Positions 45,596-55,829 of a DNA stretch of 64,000 bases are shown in pieces. The stretch's first letter is position 1, and every line of letters begins with the position of its first letter. The notes below the pieces were generated by a model that saw only the letters and a list, made by a program, of their open reading frames with translations, did not search any database and was not told the DNA's origin. The position numbers and the translations under genes are program-made. The DNA is from Pseudomonas putida (lineage in GTDB: Bacteria; Pseudomonadota; Gammaproteobacteria; Pseudomonadales; Pseudomonadaceae), in NCBI RefSeq assembly GCF_002025705.1, contig NZ_CP018846.1:4889501-4953500 (forward strand), given 5' to 3'.

Positions 45596-47199
45596 GCGCC
45601 GAAGACCTTGATGTGCAGTTTGCGGTAGCGGTCGTAGCGGCTGTCACTGGTCGGGATACCGGCTACGCGGGTCAGGCAGTCGCGGCATTCCTGCAGGATC
45701 GCCGGCGGGGTCACCTCGCCACCGATACGCAGCAAGGCCTGCGCCGTATTGAGCGCGATACTGATGTTCTTCGGCTGCAGCGACAGGGCCTTGCGGAACA
45801 TCTGCAAGGCTTCGTTGAGTTGCCCCGCCTGGTAGCTGCGCACGCCTTGGCGGTTGAGGTCGACCGCTTCGGTGACCGCGCCCAGCACGGCCGGGTCGTC
45901 AGTCAGTGTGGCCACACTCTGCATGACCTTGGGGTCGTCACCGTAGGTTTCCACGCAAGCCTTGAGAATGCTGCCGCCGGCCGCTTCCTGGCCGAGCGTC
46001 TGCAGTTGCCTGGCCACGGTCAAGGCCGCCTCGACCGAGAAGAACTGGTCCATCTTCTCCAGCCGCTGCATGGCCTGCTCGGTGAGCTTGGCGGCAGTCT
46101 CGGGGTCGCCCGCCTGCTGCAGGCTGGCGGCCTTCATCAGCCGGGCACGTACTTGCAGGCCCTGGTCTTCGATGTTGTCCTTGGCCACTTCGCTGAGCAC
46201 GGTGTTGATTTCGACCCGGGCGCGGGCATCCAGGCCAAAGCCGGCGTTCTTGCTCATCAGGGCCTGAACCAGCCCAAGGTTGCTTTCGGCATCCTTGTAA
46301 CGCGAGCTCTGCCCCTGATTCACCGCATGGCGGAAGGCCTTGGAGGCGCTTTCGAAGTCGTCGTTGCCCAGCGCCAGCTTGCCCAAAGCAGCCTGCCGGC
46401 GCACCGCCAAGGGAGACAAGCGTACCGCCTCCTCGAGCATGCTCTGGGCACGCCTGGTTTCGCCCTGGGCGACCAGCACTTCGGCCATGCCATCGTACAG
46501 CCCGGGCATGATCGGGAATGCCTTGAGCGCCTGCTCATAGACGCCTTGGGCCTGGGCGTTCTGCCCACGCTTGTGCATCAGGCTGCCCAGCGCCGAATAC
46601 ACCCAGGGTTGCGGGCGGCTGGCGAGGATGCTCTTGAGAAACTTCTCCAGCTCATCGAAGCGGTTGAGGTCGCGCAGCGCGTCGGCGCGGTAGCGCAGGC
46701 ACAACGGCGCAAAACGCGGGTCCTTCTTGCACAGCTCGGCGCACGCCGCCAGCACTTCGGCCGGGCGACCACGGTCGAGGGCCTGCAGAATCGGCTTGAG
46801 CAGTGTCTTGCGCTGGGTCAGCTTGTCCAGCCGCTGGGCCAGGCCCACACGGTTGAACGGTTTGGTCAGGTAGGCGTCAGGCTCGTGCTCAAGGGCACTG
46901 AGCACGATGGCCTGGCTGCTCTCGGCCGTGACCATGATGAATACGCATTCATGGCTGATCAGTTTGTCGAGGATCAAGTCTTCGAGGACCTGCTGGCCGT
47001 TCTTCTTGCCGTCGCCGAGGTGGAAGTCCTGGAGGATATAGTCGTAGCGCTTCTGCCCGCACATGCGCAGGGCCTGCTCACCGCTGTCCGCGGTGTCCAC
47101 ATCACGCACGCCCAGTTCGCGCAGCATGGAACGGGTCGACGTGCGGAAGTCGGTGAAGTCGTCGACGATCAGAAAGCTTTTTTGCCCGTACTGCAGCAT
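45592..47199 (-). CDS. Response regulator with C-terminal TPR repeats
   Basis: A 535-residue protein. The receiver domain (about 1-125) has D13/D14, phospho-acceptor D58 in YILQDFHLG and K113 in LTKPF. The rest is a long helical TPR array with no DNA-binding or enzymatic output, so it likely works through protein contacts. The ATG at 47199 is chosen because the receiver starts there; the frame runs open to 47325. Coupled to the downstream kinase. Confidence 0.88.
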   Translation of the reverse strand: MLQYGQKSFLIVDDFTDFRTSTRSMLRELGVRDVDTADSGEQALRMCGQKRYDYILQDFHLGDGKKNGQQVLEDLILDKLISHECVFIMVTAESSQAIVLSALEHEPDAYLTKPFNRVGLAQRLDKLTQRKTLLKPILQALDRGRPAEVLAACAELCKKDPRFAPLCLRYRADALRDLNRFDELEKFLKSILASRPQPWVYSALGSLMHKRGQNAQAQGVYEQALKAFPIMPGLYDGMAEVLVAQGETRRAQSMLEEAVRLSPLAVRRQAALGKLALGNDDFESASKAFRHAVNQGQSSRYKDAESNLGLVQALMSKNAGFGLDARARVEINTVLSEVAKDNIEDQGLQVRARLMKAASLQQAGDPETAAKLTEQAMQRLEKMDQFFSVEAALTVARQLQTLGQEAAGGSILKACVETYGDDPKVMQSVATLTDDPAVLGAVTEAVDLNRQGVRSYQAGQLNEALQMFRKALSLQPKNISIALNTAQALLRIGGEVTPPAILQECRDCLTRVAGIPTSDSRYDRYRKLHIKVFGA

Positions 47200-47374
47200 C
47201 AACTCGACCTGTATTGGGTAGATGGGTGGATGGCGCGAGGCGATGCATATCGCCGAAACCTGTATCGGCAACCGGTCTGGAAAGATGAGGGTGGAGAATG
47301 CAGCGCAATCACGACATGACGACATAATGGCCTAGCGCCATCATTTTATAGCGCGACGCCCGTTGCGGCTACCT

Positions 47375-50092
47375 TCAGGCCAGCAAGCCCAGCGATTTGG
47401 CCCGGGCCACTGCCTGGGTGCGACGCTCCACCCCCAGCTTGCTGTTGATATGGCTGGCATGGGTCTTGACGGTGTGCAGGGAGATGAACAGCCGCTCGCT
47501 GATCTGCTGGTTGGAACAGCCTTGGGCGATCAATTCGAGCACCGCCAGCTCCCGACCGCTCAATGCTTCAGCAGCGCTACCTGCAGGTGCCGCTGGCTCG
47601 GGCAGGCGAGCCAGCAGTTCAGCCTGTGCCTGGCAGGCTGGCTGCGCCAGCAGTTGCTCACGCAGCCACGCAGGGTGCAATTCGATCAGCCGCTGGAAGG
47701 GTTGCAACACCCCACCCCGGGCTGCGCTCAACGCCATGGGCAGCAACTGCGCTGCCTGTGTATCACGCCCCTCGCTCAACAACAGGTCGACCCACTGCGA
47801 CAGTGCATGCAGGGTGAGCATCATGCCGCCACTGGCCTGCCCGCGTTCGGCCAAGGCGCACAGGCGCGCCAAGGCGTCTTCGCTGCGCTGCTGCACACGC
47901 TCGAGCAGTGCCTGCTGCAATTCGATATGCAGAGGCAACAAAGGGCGGAACTCTGGCGCCGCCGCAGGGTGCTCACCACCGTACGTCTGGCCCAGGCGCA
48001 GCAACCAGGATTCGGCCAGGTCAATTCGGCCCTGGGCGAGCCACAGCTCGCACTTCACCAGGGTAATCATTGCCAGGTAGAAGATCGGTGGCACATCCCA
48101 GATGTGCATCAACCTTTCCGCCTCGGCCAGCTCGGCGAACGCCTCGGCAAACTGGCCCTCACGGCCATCGAGCGAGGCGATCACACAATGGCCGATCAGC
48201 ACGCTGATATCGCGGCAGGCACGCGCCTCGCCGAGCCCTGCGCGCAAGCGCGCGCGACCTTGCGCGGGCTGCAGGCGCGCCACCAGCAGGTAACCTTCGT
48301 ACAGGGTCAGGCGCGCCCGCACCGCGTATAGCCGCTGTGCCGACAGCCCCTGCAGGCGTTGCAGACCTTGGCGCACTTCATCCAGCGCCCGCAGGACTTC
48401 GCCGCGGGCATGCAGCACCCGCGCACGATCGTAATGCGCCAGCGCTTCGAACAACGGGTTGCCGACACGCTGCGCCAGTTCCAGCGCCTCGCGGTTCCAG
48501 CCGCGCGCACGCCAGAAGTCGCCATCGGCAATGGCCAGGTTGGACAGCGTCGACAGGCACACCAGGCGTTGCCCATAGCGTTTGCTCGGCAGGCTCTGCA
48601 GCGCTTCGCCGCAATAGGCCAGCGTGCGTTCGCGGTCACCCCGGCCACGGGCGATGACCCCGCTCAGGGCCAGCCATTGCGCCAGCATCGACTTCTGCGC
48701 GGTGGCTGAAGGTGCGGGCAGGAAGCGGCTGAGGTAACTGGCCAACTCTTCAGCAGCATCCAGCTGGCAGGCCAGGCCAAGCGCCCAGCTGTACAGCACG
48801 ATCAACCGCGGCGTGCTGATCAGCAGGCTGTCGGGCAGGTCCATCTTCCAACGCAACAGCATGCCGACGTTCTGCTCTGCCAGCAGTTGTTCCTCGGACA
48901 GGCTCTGCACCAGGTCGGCAGCAACGTCGAGGTGGCCGGCGCGCAACGCCTGCTCCACTGCCTCGTCGAGCAAGCCCTGGCCTTGGAACCAGCGGCAGGC
49001 GCGCAGGTACAGGCGCGCCAGCGGTTCACTGGACTGGCGGCTGCGCAGCAAGTCGGAGAACAGGTGATGGTAGCGATACCAGTGGCCATGTTCGTCCAGC
49101 GGCACCAGAAACACCTGATGCGCCTGCAGATAACGCAGGATCGCGGCACTGTCGCTACGCTCACGCAATGCATCGCACAGCGCTGCGCAGAAGCGCTCCT
49201 GGCAGGCCGTATCGAACAGAAACGCCTGCACATCTGCTGGCAGCATCTCGATGACTTCTTCCAACAGGTAGTCGCGGATCAACCCTTCGCCACCGTGCAG
49301 GGCTTGAGGCAAAGCATGCTCGTCACCGGCTTCGCTGGCTGCCAGCTGCCAGAACCGCAGCCCGGCCACCCAGCCATCGCTGCGTTGAATCAGGTTGTCG
49401 AGCGCCTGACCGCGCAGCCCCGTAGGTTGGCGGCCAATCACCGACAGAGACTCCTCCGGGGTCAGGCGCAGGTCCTGCTCACTGAGTTCGGTCAACTGCC
49501 GCGACAAGCGCAGCCGCGCCAGGTGCCAGTCCGGGCGCTGACGGCTGGTCACCAGCAGTACCAGGCCAGCGGGCAAATGATTGAGGAAGAATTGCAGGCA
49601 ACGATCAAGTACCGGCCCCTGGGCCAGATGGTAGTCGTCCAGCACCAGCAGCAAAGGCGTGTCGGCCTGGAGATAGAGCCCCAACTCGTCAAGTAGGCTG
49701 TCGAGCCACTCTTCGAACGCAAAGGGCTGGTGGCGCTGACGCATCTTCAGCAGGCCCATGGCCTGCCCGCCCAGAGCCGGGCAATACTGCTGCAAGCCTT
49801 CGAGCAGGCGTTCGAGGAAACGACCGGGGTCAGCGTCCCGTTGGCTCAGGCCGAGCCAGAGGCTGCGCCAATGGCTGGGCAGCGACTCGCAGAACTCGAT
49901 GGCCAGGGAGCTCTTGCCAAAGCCGGCGGGGGCGTTGACCAGCAGCAAGCGCCCGCCAAGGCCGCCCTGCAAGCGCTGGCACAGGCGTGCACGCGGCACG
50001 TGGCCGTCCGGCTGCGGCGGCCGGAAGAAACGCCCGTCCAGCAGGCCCAGGGCCTGGCTGGCGAATCCATGCGTACGGGACAGATCTGTCAT
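47375..50092 (-). CDS. MalT-type LuxR-family transcriptional activator
   Basis: A 905-residue ATP-dependent regulator (LAL/MalT class). It has an N-terminal NTPase with Walker A VNAPAGFGKSS (52-62) and Walker B-like LLLVLDDYH, a long helical sensor/TPR region, and a C-terminal LuxR helix-turn-helix (ALSGRELAVLELIAQGCSNQ with ISLHTVKTHASHINSKLGV). The inducer is unknown. It lies upstream of, and in line with, nothing on its own strand but next to the DUF1329/DUF1302/ligase genes, which it may activate. Confidence 0.9.
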   Translation of the reverse strand: MTDLSRTHGFASQALGLLDGRFFRPPQPDGHVPRARLCQRLQGGLGGRLLLVNAPAGFGKSSLAIEFCESLPSHWRSLWLGLSQRDADPGRFLERLLEGLQQYCPALGGQAMGLLKMRQRHQPFAFEEWLDSLLDELGLYLQADTPLLLVLDDYHLAQGPVLDRCLQFFLNHLPAGLVLLVTSRQRPDWHLARLRLSRQLTELSEQDLRLTPEESLSVIGRQPTGLRGQALDNLIQRSDGWVAGLRFWQLAASEAGDEHALPQALHGGEGLIRDYLLEEVIEMLPADVQAFLFDTACQERFCAALCDALRERSDSAAILRYLQAHQVFLVPLDEHGHWYRYHHLFSDLLRSRQSSEPLARLYLRACRWFQGQGLLDEAVEQALRAGHLDVAADLVQSLSEEQLLAEQNVGMLLRWKMDLPDSLLISTPRLIVLYSWALGLACQLDAAEELASYLSRFLPAPSATAQKSMLAQWLALSGVIARGRGDRERTLAYCGEALQSLPSKRYGQRLVCLSTLSNLAIADGDFWRARGWNREALELAQRVGNPLFEALAHYDRARVLHARGEVLRALDEVRQGLQRLQGLSAQRLYAVRARLTLYEGYLLVARLQPAQGRARLRAGLGEARACRDISVLIGHCVIASLDGREGQFAEAFAELAEAERLMHIWDVPPIFYLAMITLVKCELWLAQGRIDLAESWLLRLGQTYGGEHPAAAPEFRPLLPLHIELQQALLERVQQRSEDALARLCALAERGQASGGMMLTLHALSQWVDLLLSEGRDTQAAQLLPMALSAARGGVLQPFQRLIELHPAWLREQLLAQPACQAQAELLARLPEPAAPAGSAAEALSGRELAVLELIAQGCSNQQISERLFISLHTVKTHASHINSKLGVERRTQAVARAKSLGLLA

Positions 50093-50280
50093 GGCCGGCT
50101 CGTTCTGTTGGGAAAACTACGGCGGTACGGATGTTTGCGAGACTAGCGGGTAATGCAACGCATTTGAAGATAATGGGCGCCATTTGCCTGGAAAAGTCTG
50201 CGACAAAAAGCAACATGGATGATGGACAGGGGCTGGGGCGCGGCTGTGGCGCAGCATTCAGCGGTTTTATCGGCCGGGCA

Positions 50281-50310
50281 AACAGAAACGCCCCGGCAAG
50301 CCGGGGCGTT
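50281..50310 (-). terminator. Intrinsic terminator after the DUF1329 gene
   Basis: AACGCCCCGG (50287-50296) pairs with CCGGGGCGTT (50301-50310) around CAAG. Read leftward, the stem is followed by the T-rich TTTCTGTTTG. It lies 35 nt beyond the DUF1329 stop and ends the leftward operon. Confidence 0.8.
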
Positions 50311-50344
50311 CTGGGAGGGTCACACGGAGTTGCAGTTTTTCAGC

Positions 50345-51709
50345 TCAGCGGATGCCCGACTGGCGCAGGGCGGCTGGCTGGAAATCGGCTTTGCTGGCAG
50401 TGAAGCCGAAGTCGTAAGCCTTTTTCTCTTCGTTCTTCATGCCCAGTGCCAGATAGCGGCCCGACTGCAGGTCGTAGATGGCTTCCAGCGTGTACCACGG
50501 TACCTGGTTGTTGTAGTACGGCTGGGCATGCGCTTCGGAGATGCGCCACAACTGACCGCGACCGTCGTACTGGTCGATCACCGCAGCCTGCCAGGTGTCC
50601 TCGTCGATGTAGAAGTCACGTTTGGCGTAGATGTGCCGCTGGCCCGGCTTGAGCGTCGCGACCACATGCCATACCCGGCGCAACTCATAGCGGGTCAGGT
50701 CCTGGTTGATGTGCCCGGCCTTGAGGATGTCGGCGTACTTGAGCTTGGGGTCATCCAGCTTGAAGGCGTTGGAGGCGATGTACATCTCCTTCTTGCCCTC
50801 GAGCTTCCAGTCGTAGCGGTCCGGCGCGCCGTTGTACATGTCCAGGTTGTCCGAGGTGCGCAGGCCGTCGGCCGCAGTACCCGGGCCGTCGTACGACACT
50901 TGCGGGGCCTGGCGCACACGACGCTGGCCGGCGTTGTAGATCCATGCCTTGCGCGGTTCCTTGACCTGATCGAGGGTCTCGTGCACCAGCAGCACGGTCC
51001 CGGCCAGGCGTGCCGGCGCGGTCACTTCCTGCTTGAAGTAGAACAGGATGTTGCCTGGGTTGTTCGGGTCATAGTCCTTCATCTTGTCGCGGAAGACGAA
51101 CTGGTCGGCGAAATACACCAGGCTGTAGGAGCCGTTCTGCTGCGGGGTTGCCTGGGTCACCAGGCGGCTGACACTGCCGCCGCGGTAGCGGGTTATGTGG
51201 TTCCAGATCACTTCCAGGCCGCTTTTCGGGATCGGGAACGGCACGGCAGTCTGGAAGTTATTCAGGCCATTGCCGCCTTCGACCAAGGTGGTCGCGGTGG
51301 CGTTCTTCTTGATGGCAGCGAACACATCGTCAGGCGCCGTGGAACCACGGTGGGTCTTGAACACCGGGATCTTGAAGGTGTCCGGATAGCGCTTGAGCAT
51401 CGCCAGCTGGCCAGGCGAGAGCTTGTCCTTGTACTGCTCGGCATTCTGCGCGGTGATGGTGAACAGCGGTTTGTCGCTGCCGTACGGGTCAGACAGGAAA
51501 CCTTTGGCATCGACGCTGCCAGCGGTTTTCGACAGTGGCTCCCACGGGCCGATCGAACCATCGGCGTTACCGGCCTTTTCCGCGCCCATCGGGGTGAGGG
51601 TGCTGCCAAGTTTTGCCGCTTCATCGGCAGATACCGCAGCCATGACGCTGGTCGCCAGCAGGGACAGGCCCAGTACACCGGCTTGCAGCAGACTTCTGGT
51701 CTTGTTCAT
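50345..51709 (-). CDS. DUF1329 family periplasmic/outer-membrane-associated protein
   Basis: A 454-residue exported protein with a Sec signal peptide (cleavage after about residue 24, SVMA-AVSADE). It matches DUF1329, a LolB/LppX-like family that regularly pairs with DUF1302 outer-membrane proteins and is linked to lipid or hydrophobic substrate handling; the exact role is unproven. AGGA precedes the ATG. It follows the DUF1302 gene after 25 nt. Confidence 0.85.
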   Translation of the reverse strand: MNKTRSLLQAGVLGLSLLATSVMAAVSADEAAKLGSTLTPMGAEKAGNADGSIGPWEPLSKTAGSVDAKGFLSDPYGSDKPLFTITAQNAEQYKDKLSPGQLAMLKRYPDTFKIPVFKTHRGSTAPDDVFAAIKKNATATTLVEGGNGLNNFQTAVPFPIPKSGLEVIWNHITRYRGGSVSRLVTQATPQQNGSYSLVYFADQFVFRDKMKDYDPNNPGNILFYFKQEVTAPARLAGTVLLVHETLDQVKEPRKAWIYNAGQRRVRQAPQVSYDGPGTAADGLRTSDNLDMYNGAPDRYDWKLEGKKEMYIASNAFKLDDPKLKYADILKAGHINQDLTRYELRRVWHVVATLKPGQRHIYAKRDFYIDEDTWQAAVIDQYDGRGQLWRISEAHAQPYYNNQVPWYTLEAIYDLQSGRYLALGMKNEEKKAYDFGFTASKADFQPAALRQSGIR

Positions 51710-51734
51710 CTCGTGTCGTCCTGGATCAATGTTC

Positions 51735-53654
51735 TTAGAAGTTCACGCCGAAGCTGAGGGCGACGAAGTCGCGATCATCCACGGTGCTGTACTTGCCGTC
51801 GAAGAAGTTGGTGTACGACAGGCTGGCGGTATAGGTTTGCTGATACTCCGCGTCCAGGCCGAGGCTGATCGCCTTGCGCCCTTCTTCGAAGTTGCCGCCC
51901 GGGCCCGGCGAATAGCCATCGACGTCATGCGACCAGGCCACGCTCGGGCGCAGGTTCACCCCGGCGAAGACGTTGTTGTAATCCCAGATCGCACGCACGC
52001 GGTAACCCCAGGAATCCGCAGTGGTGTAACCATCGTTTTCGCAGTAGCGAGACACGTTGTTGGCATTCGAGGTGCCGAGCGTGCTGGTGTTGAGCGCCTC
52101 GCACTGGCCGTTGGGCAGCGGGCCCGGGCCGAATACCGGGTCACGCCCGTAACGTGCCTTGGAAGTGCTCTCCAGGCCGCCGACGTGGGTCCAGCCGACT
52201 TCGCCGACCATGGTCAGCCGCTCCGCGCCCATCACCTGGTCGAAGAAGTGGGTGAACGTGGTCTGCAGCTGGGTGACTTCCTTGCGGCGGTAGCCAGGCT
52301 GGTCCGCCCCCGGCGTACCTTGCAACACGGATACGTTGGGGTTGAGCGGGGTCAGGCCCGAATAGAGGATGTCGGTGGTATTGAGCTGCACCGGGGCATT
52401 CGGCCGATAACTGATTTCCCCGCTCCAGGCAGTGCCGGTGGGCAGTGTGGTAGAGAAGCTCAGGCCATACAGGCGGATGTCTTCCGGGTATTCAACGTAG
52501 TAGCTGGAGTTACCCGCCACCTGCAACGGCATCAGGCTGGGTAGCAGGTTGGCCAACGCGGCGGCCGGCACGCCCGCTCTTACCAGCGCAGCGCCCAGGC
52601 CGCTGGTGCTGTAGAACTGAGCGTCTGCGCCACGACCACTGAAGATTGGCGCGCGGCTGTGATAGTTCATGAAGTAGCCACCGAACTCGGTGTTGAGCGG
52701 CTCAAACATGTAACGCAGGGCAACACCAAACTGGCCGCTGTCGCGTGCATCGCGGTCCGCGCCACGGCGCACGATAACCCCTTCATCCGGGTTACCGTAG
52801 GTCACGCCCCGGGCGGCCAGGGTGTTGTTTACCGGGGTCGCCAGCGGCCCAAGCCGGCTGCTCAGCGAGTTGCGTGTGGCGAGCACCGCCAGGTTGTTGT
52901 TGCAACCGTCGGCGATCACGTCCGGCTGGGAGAAGAACGTGCCGCAGTTGTCGACAACTGTCTGGTCCCATTCGATCTGATAGAAGCCTTCGGCCGACAG
53001 GTTGTCGGTCAGGCTTTGCGACACGTAGAACATGTTGACCGGGATCAGGCCTTCCTTGATCTCGGCACCAGGGCGGCGGAACGCCGACACATCGATCGGG
53101 TTGATCGAGTTGATGCCGCCGCCGATGAAGGTACTTTCGCCCCAGCTCACCACCTGCTTGCCCAGACGCACCGAGCCTGGCTGATCGCCGATCGCGTAGT
53201 TGTGGTAGACGAAGGCATCGAGCAGCTCCGAGCCCGCCGACTTGGCGCCTTCCTTGCGGTTGGAGTCGCTGATGTCCTTGAATTCGCGGTTTTCGTCTTT
53301 CAGTTCGAAGTCGTACCAGTACTTGCCGCGTACGAACACACCGGTGTCGCCGTACTTCAGTTCAAGGTCATGGATGCCTTTGAAGATCTTCGAGAAGGTT
53401 TCGCCCTTCTTGAAGTTCAGGTGGCCGTCGTCGGAGGTCTGCGACAGGCCCTTGCCGCCGTTGTTGGCCCCGATCAGGTTCTTGTTGGGGTTGGCAGTGG
53501 ACCAGCTGGCGCCAACGGAGAGCGACGAGTCGAACTGGCCTTCGATTTCACCAATGTTGAAACTGACAGCGAAAGCAGGACTTGCGAGCGTGGAAGCAAG
53601 GCTGACGGCCAAGGGCAACTTGGCCCGGCGCCAGAACGGATTTGCAGATTTCAT
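51735..53654 (-). CDS. DUF1302 family outer-membrane protein
   Basis: A 639-residue protein with a basic signal peptide (MKSANPFWRRAK, cleavage after ASPAFA at about 29) and many amphipathic strands ending in FVALSFGVNF, the terminal phenylalanine typical of outer-membrane barrels. DUF1302 proteins are thought to be transport barrels for hydrophobic compounds. GGAG precedes the ATG. First gene of the DUF1302-DUF1329 operon. Confidence 0.88.
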   Translation of the reverse strand: MKSANPFWRRAKLPLAVSLASTLASPAFAVSFNIGEIEGQFDSSLSVGASWSTANPNKNLIGANNGGKGLSQTSDDGHLNFKKGETFSKIFKGIHDLELKYGDTGVFVRGKYWYDFELKDENREFKDISDSNRKEGAKSAGSELLDAFVYHNYAIGDQPGSVRLGKQVVSWGESTFIGGGINSINPIDVSAFRRPGAEIKEGLIPVNMFYVSQSLTDNLSAEGFYQIEWDQTVVDNCGTFFSQPDVIADGCNNNLAVLATRNSLSSRLGPLATPVNNTLAARGVTYGNPDEGVIVRRGADRDARDSGQFGVALRYMFEPLNTEFGGYFMNYHSRAPIFSGRGADAQFYSTSGLGAALVRAGVPAAALANLLPSLMPLQVAGNSSYYVEYPEDIRLYGLSFSTTLPTGTAWSGEISYRPNAPVQLNTTDILYSGLTPLNPNVSVLQGTPGADQPGYRRKEVTQLQTTFTHFFDQVMGAERLTMVGEVGWTHVGGLESTSKARYGRDPVFGPGPLPNGQCEALNTSTLGTSNANNVSRYCENDGYTTADSWGYRVRAIWDYNNVFAGVNLRPSVAWSHDVDGYSPGPGGNFEEGRKAISLGLDAEYQQTYTASLSYTNFFDGKYSTVDDRDFVALSFGVNF

Positions 53655-53983
53655 CGACGCTACTCCATGTACTTTATTGTTATGGCAGTGAGTCCTTTCA
53701 GAAACGGCCCGAGCGACCGGTGTGCAGGTTTCCCCTGCAGCGGCACGTCTTGCGCGTGCCGCCCTCCCCCATTCCTGAAAATCCCCTGAGCCCGACTATA
53801 GCCAGCAGGCTCAGGTGCTTGATCCCTCTAAAGTGTGATTTGCGCACCAGCTGCCAAATCGCCCCGGCGTTTCCCGGGCAGCGCATTGGCCGTGCTGAAG
53901 CATGGCCGATATTTTTCGTTTGGCAAGGCTTGAACCTGTCTAGCATGCGGGCCGCACTGTGTCGTGCGCAGCCCGCGGCGCGC
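53655..53983. other. 329-bp leader between the ligase gene and the DUF1302 gene
   Basis: No gene is seen. A hairpin GGCACG-N7-CGTGCC lies at 53742-53760 without a T tract. The interval probably holds the ligase 3' end and the promoter of the leftward DUF1302-DUF1329 operon, but no confident sigma70 hexamers were found. Confidence 0.4.
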
Positions 53984-55666
53984 CTACAAGGTAGACAGGA
54001 AGGCGCTGTTACTGGCCTGCCACTGCACGATGTCCTGGCGGATGCGCTTCTTGTCGAGCTTGCCGACACTGGTCTTGGGAATTTCAGTAACAATGGCGAT
54101 CTGGCTTGGAATGGCCCATTTGTTGATGTGCCCTTCCTCGACAAATGGCTTGAGGTGCTCCTTGAGCGCCTTGGCATCGATCGCCTTGTCGTCACGTACC
54201 ACCAGCAGGGCGAACGGGCGCTCGCCCCATTGCGGGTCGGCTACCCCTACCACTGCCACTTCGCGCACGGCCGGGTGACGGCTGATCAGGTCTTCGAGGT
54301 CGAGCGAGGAGATCCACTCGCCGCCGGTCTTGATCACGTCCTTGATGCGGTCGCGGATATCGATGTAGCCCATGCCGTCGAGGGTGGCGACGTCACCAGT
54401 GTGCAGCCAGCCACCCTGCCACAGCTCCTCGCTCTTTTCCGGCTCCTTGAAGTACCCCATGGTCAGCCATGGCGCACGCAACACCAGTTCGCCCTGGGTC
54501 TCGCCATCGGCCGGCAGGAATTTGCCATCGCCATCGACGATCGCAGCTTCCACCAACGGCACCGGCACACCGGCCTTGATGCGATAGGTGACGCGCTCAT
54601 CCTCGCTGCCTGCCTGCAGTTCGTCATTCAGGTGCGCAGCGGAAATCAGCGGGCAGGTTTCCGACATGCCGTACGCCGCCGTCAGCTGGATACCCCGGGC
54701 CAACGCTGCTTCATACAACGCCCGGTTGAGCGCGCTGCCGCCGATGATGATCTTCCAGCCAGCGAAGTTCTCACCCTGGGAGGATGGGCAGTTGAGCAGC
54801 ATCTGCAAGATGGTCGGCACACAGTGCGAGAAAGTGACCTTCTCTTCGCGCCACAGCTTGACCAGCATGTCCGGCTCGTAGCGGCCCGGGTAGACCTGCT
54901 TCATGCCGAGCATGGTGGCCGCATAGGGGATGCCCCAGGCATGCACGTGGAACATCGGCGTGATCGGCATGTACACGTCGTTGCTGCCAAGCAGGCGCAC
55001 GCTGTCGATGCTGCCGGTCACCGCGGCTTCGGCCAGGGTATGCAGCACCAGCTGGCGGTGGGTGAAGTAGACACCCTTGGGGTTGCCGGTGGTGCCGGTG
55101 GTGTAGAAGGTGGTGGCCACCGAGTTCTCGTCAAAATCCGGGAAGTCGTAGCGCGGGCTTGCAGCGGCGAGCAGTTGCTCGTATTCGCCGATCAGGTTCG
55201 GCAGGTCGGCGGTCTTGTCCGGGCCATCGGTGATCAGCACGGTCTTGTCGACCGTGGTCAGTTGCCCTGCAATGGCCTGATAGAGGCCTACGAAATCGCT
55301 GTTGACCAGCACGAAGCGGTCTTCGGCGTGGTTCATGGTGTAGAGGATCTGCTCGGGCGACAAACGCACGTTGATGGTGTGCACCACCGCGCCGATCATC
55401 GGGATGGCGAACATGCATTCCAGGTAACGGTGGCTGTCCCAGTCCATCACCGCCACAGTGTCACCCGCCTTGACCCCGGCTTCGGTGAGCACGTTGGCGA
55501 GGCGGGCGATACGCTCGTTCAGCTGTGGATAAGTCAGGCGCAGCTGATCGCGATAGACGATCTCGCGGGTCTTTTCGTAGCGGCTGCCGGACATCAGCAG
55601 GCGCTTGATCAACAGAGGGAAGGTATAGGCGCCCTCGGCGGGCTTGATGATGCGGGTCTGCAACAT
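53984..55666 (-). CDS. AlkK-like medium-chain fatty acid-CoA ligase
   Basis: ANL-superfamily enzyme that activates a fatty acid to acyl-CoA through an acyl-AMP. The 560-residue protein has the P-loop TTGTTGNPKGVYFTH at about 189-203, AYGMSETCP, WLHTGDVATLD and the lysine-containing GKLDKKRIR end. Its length and sequence suit the medium-chain AlkK type. The ATG at 55666 follows AAGGGAT; the longer frame reaching 55699 is unneeded. Neighbouring DUF1302/DUF1329 export genes fit uptake or handling of hydrophobic acids. Confidence 0.88.
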   Translation of the reverse strand: MLQTRIIKPAEGAYTFPLLIKRLLMSGSRYEKTREIVYRDQLRLTYPQLNERIARLANVLTEAGVKAGDTVAVMDWDSHRYLECMFAIPMIGAVVHTINVRLSPEQILYTMNHAEDRFVLVNSDFVGLYQAIAGQLTTVDKTVLITDGPDKTADLPNLIGEYEQLLAAASPRYDFPDFDENSVATTFYTTGTTGNPKGVYFTHRQLVLHTLAEAAVTGSIDSVRLLGSNDVYMPITPMFHVHAWGIPYAATMLGMKQVYPGRYEPDMLVKLWREEKVTFSHCVPTILQMLLNCPSSQGENFAGWKIIIGGSALNRALYEAALARGIQLTAAYGMSETCPLISAAHLNDELQAGSEDERVTYRIKAGVPVPLVEAAIVDGDGKFLPADGETQGELVLRAPWLTMGYFKEPEKSEELWQGGWLHTGDVATLDGMGYIDIRDRIKDVIKTGGEWISSLDLEDLISRHPAVREVAVVGVADPQWGERPFALLVVRDDKAIDAKALKEHLKPFVEEGHINKWAIPSQIAIVTEIPKTSVGKLDKKRIRQDIVQWQASNSAFLSTL

Positions 55667-55829
55667 GGTGATCCCTTTTCTGAAAAGCATGCCGAACAAG
55701 TGTGGATCTACTGTAGTAGCTCAATGTGACGGTCAAATCAGCCGAAGGAATGATTTGGCGGCGCCAGGTATGAGTGGCATTGTGCGGGTTGATGGATCAA
55801 CCCCTGCCCTGCCACCGGAGCTTCCCGTG

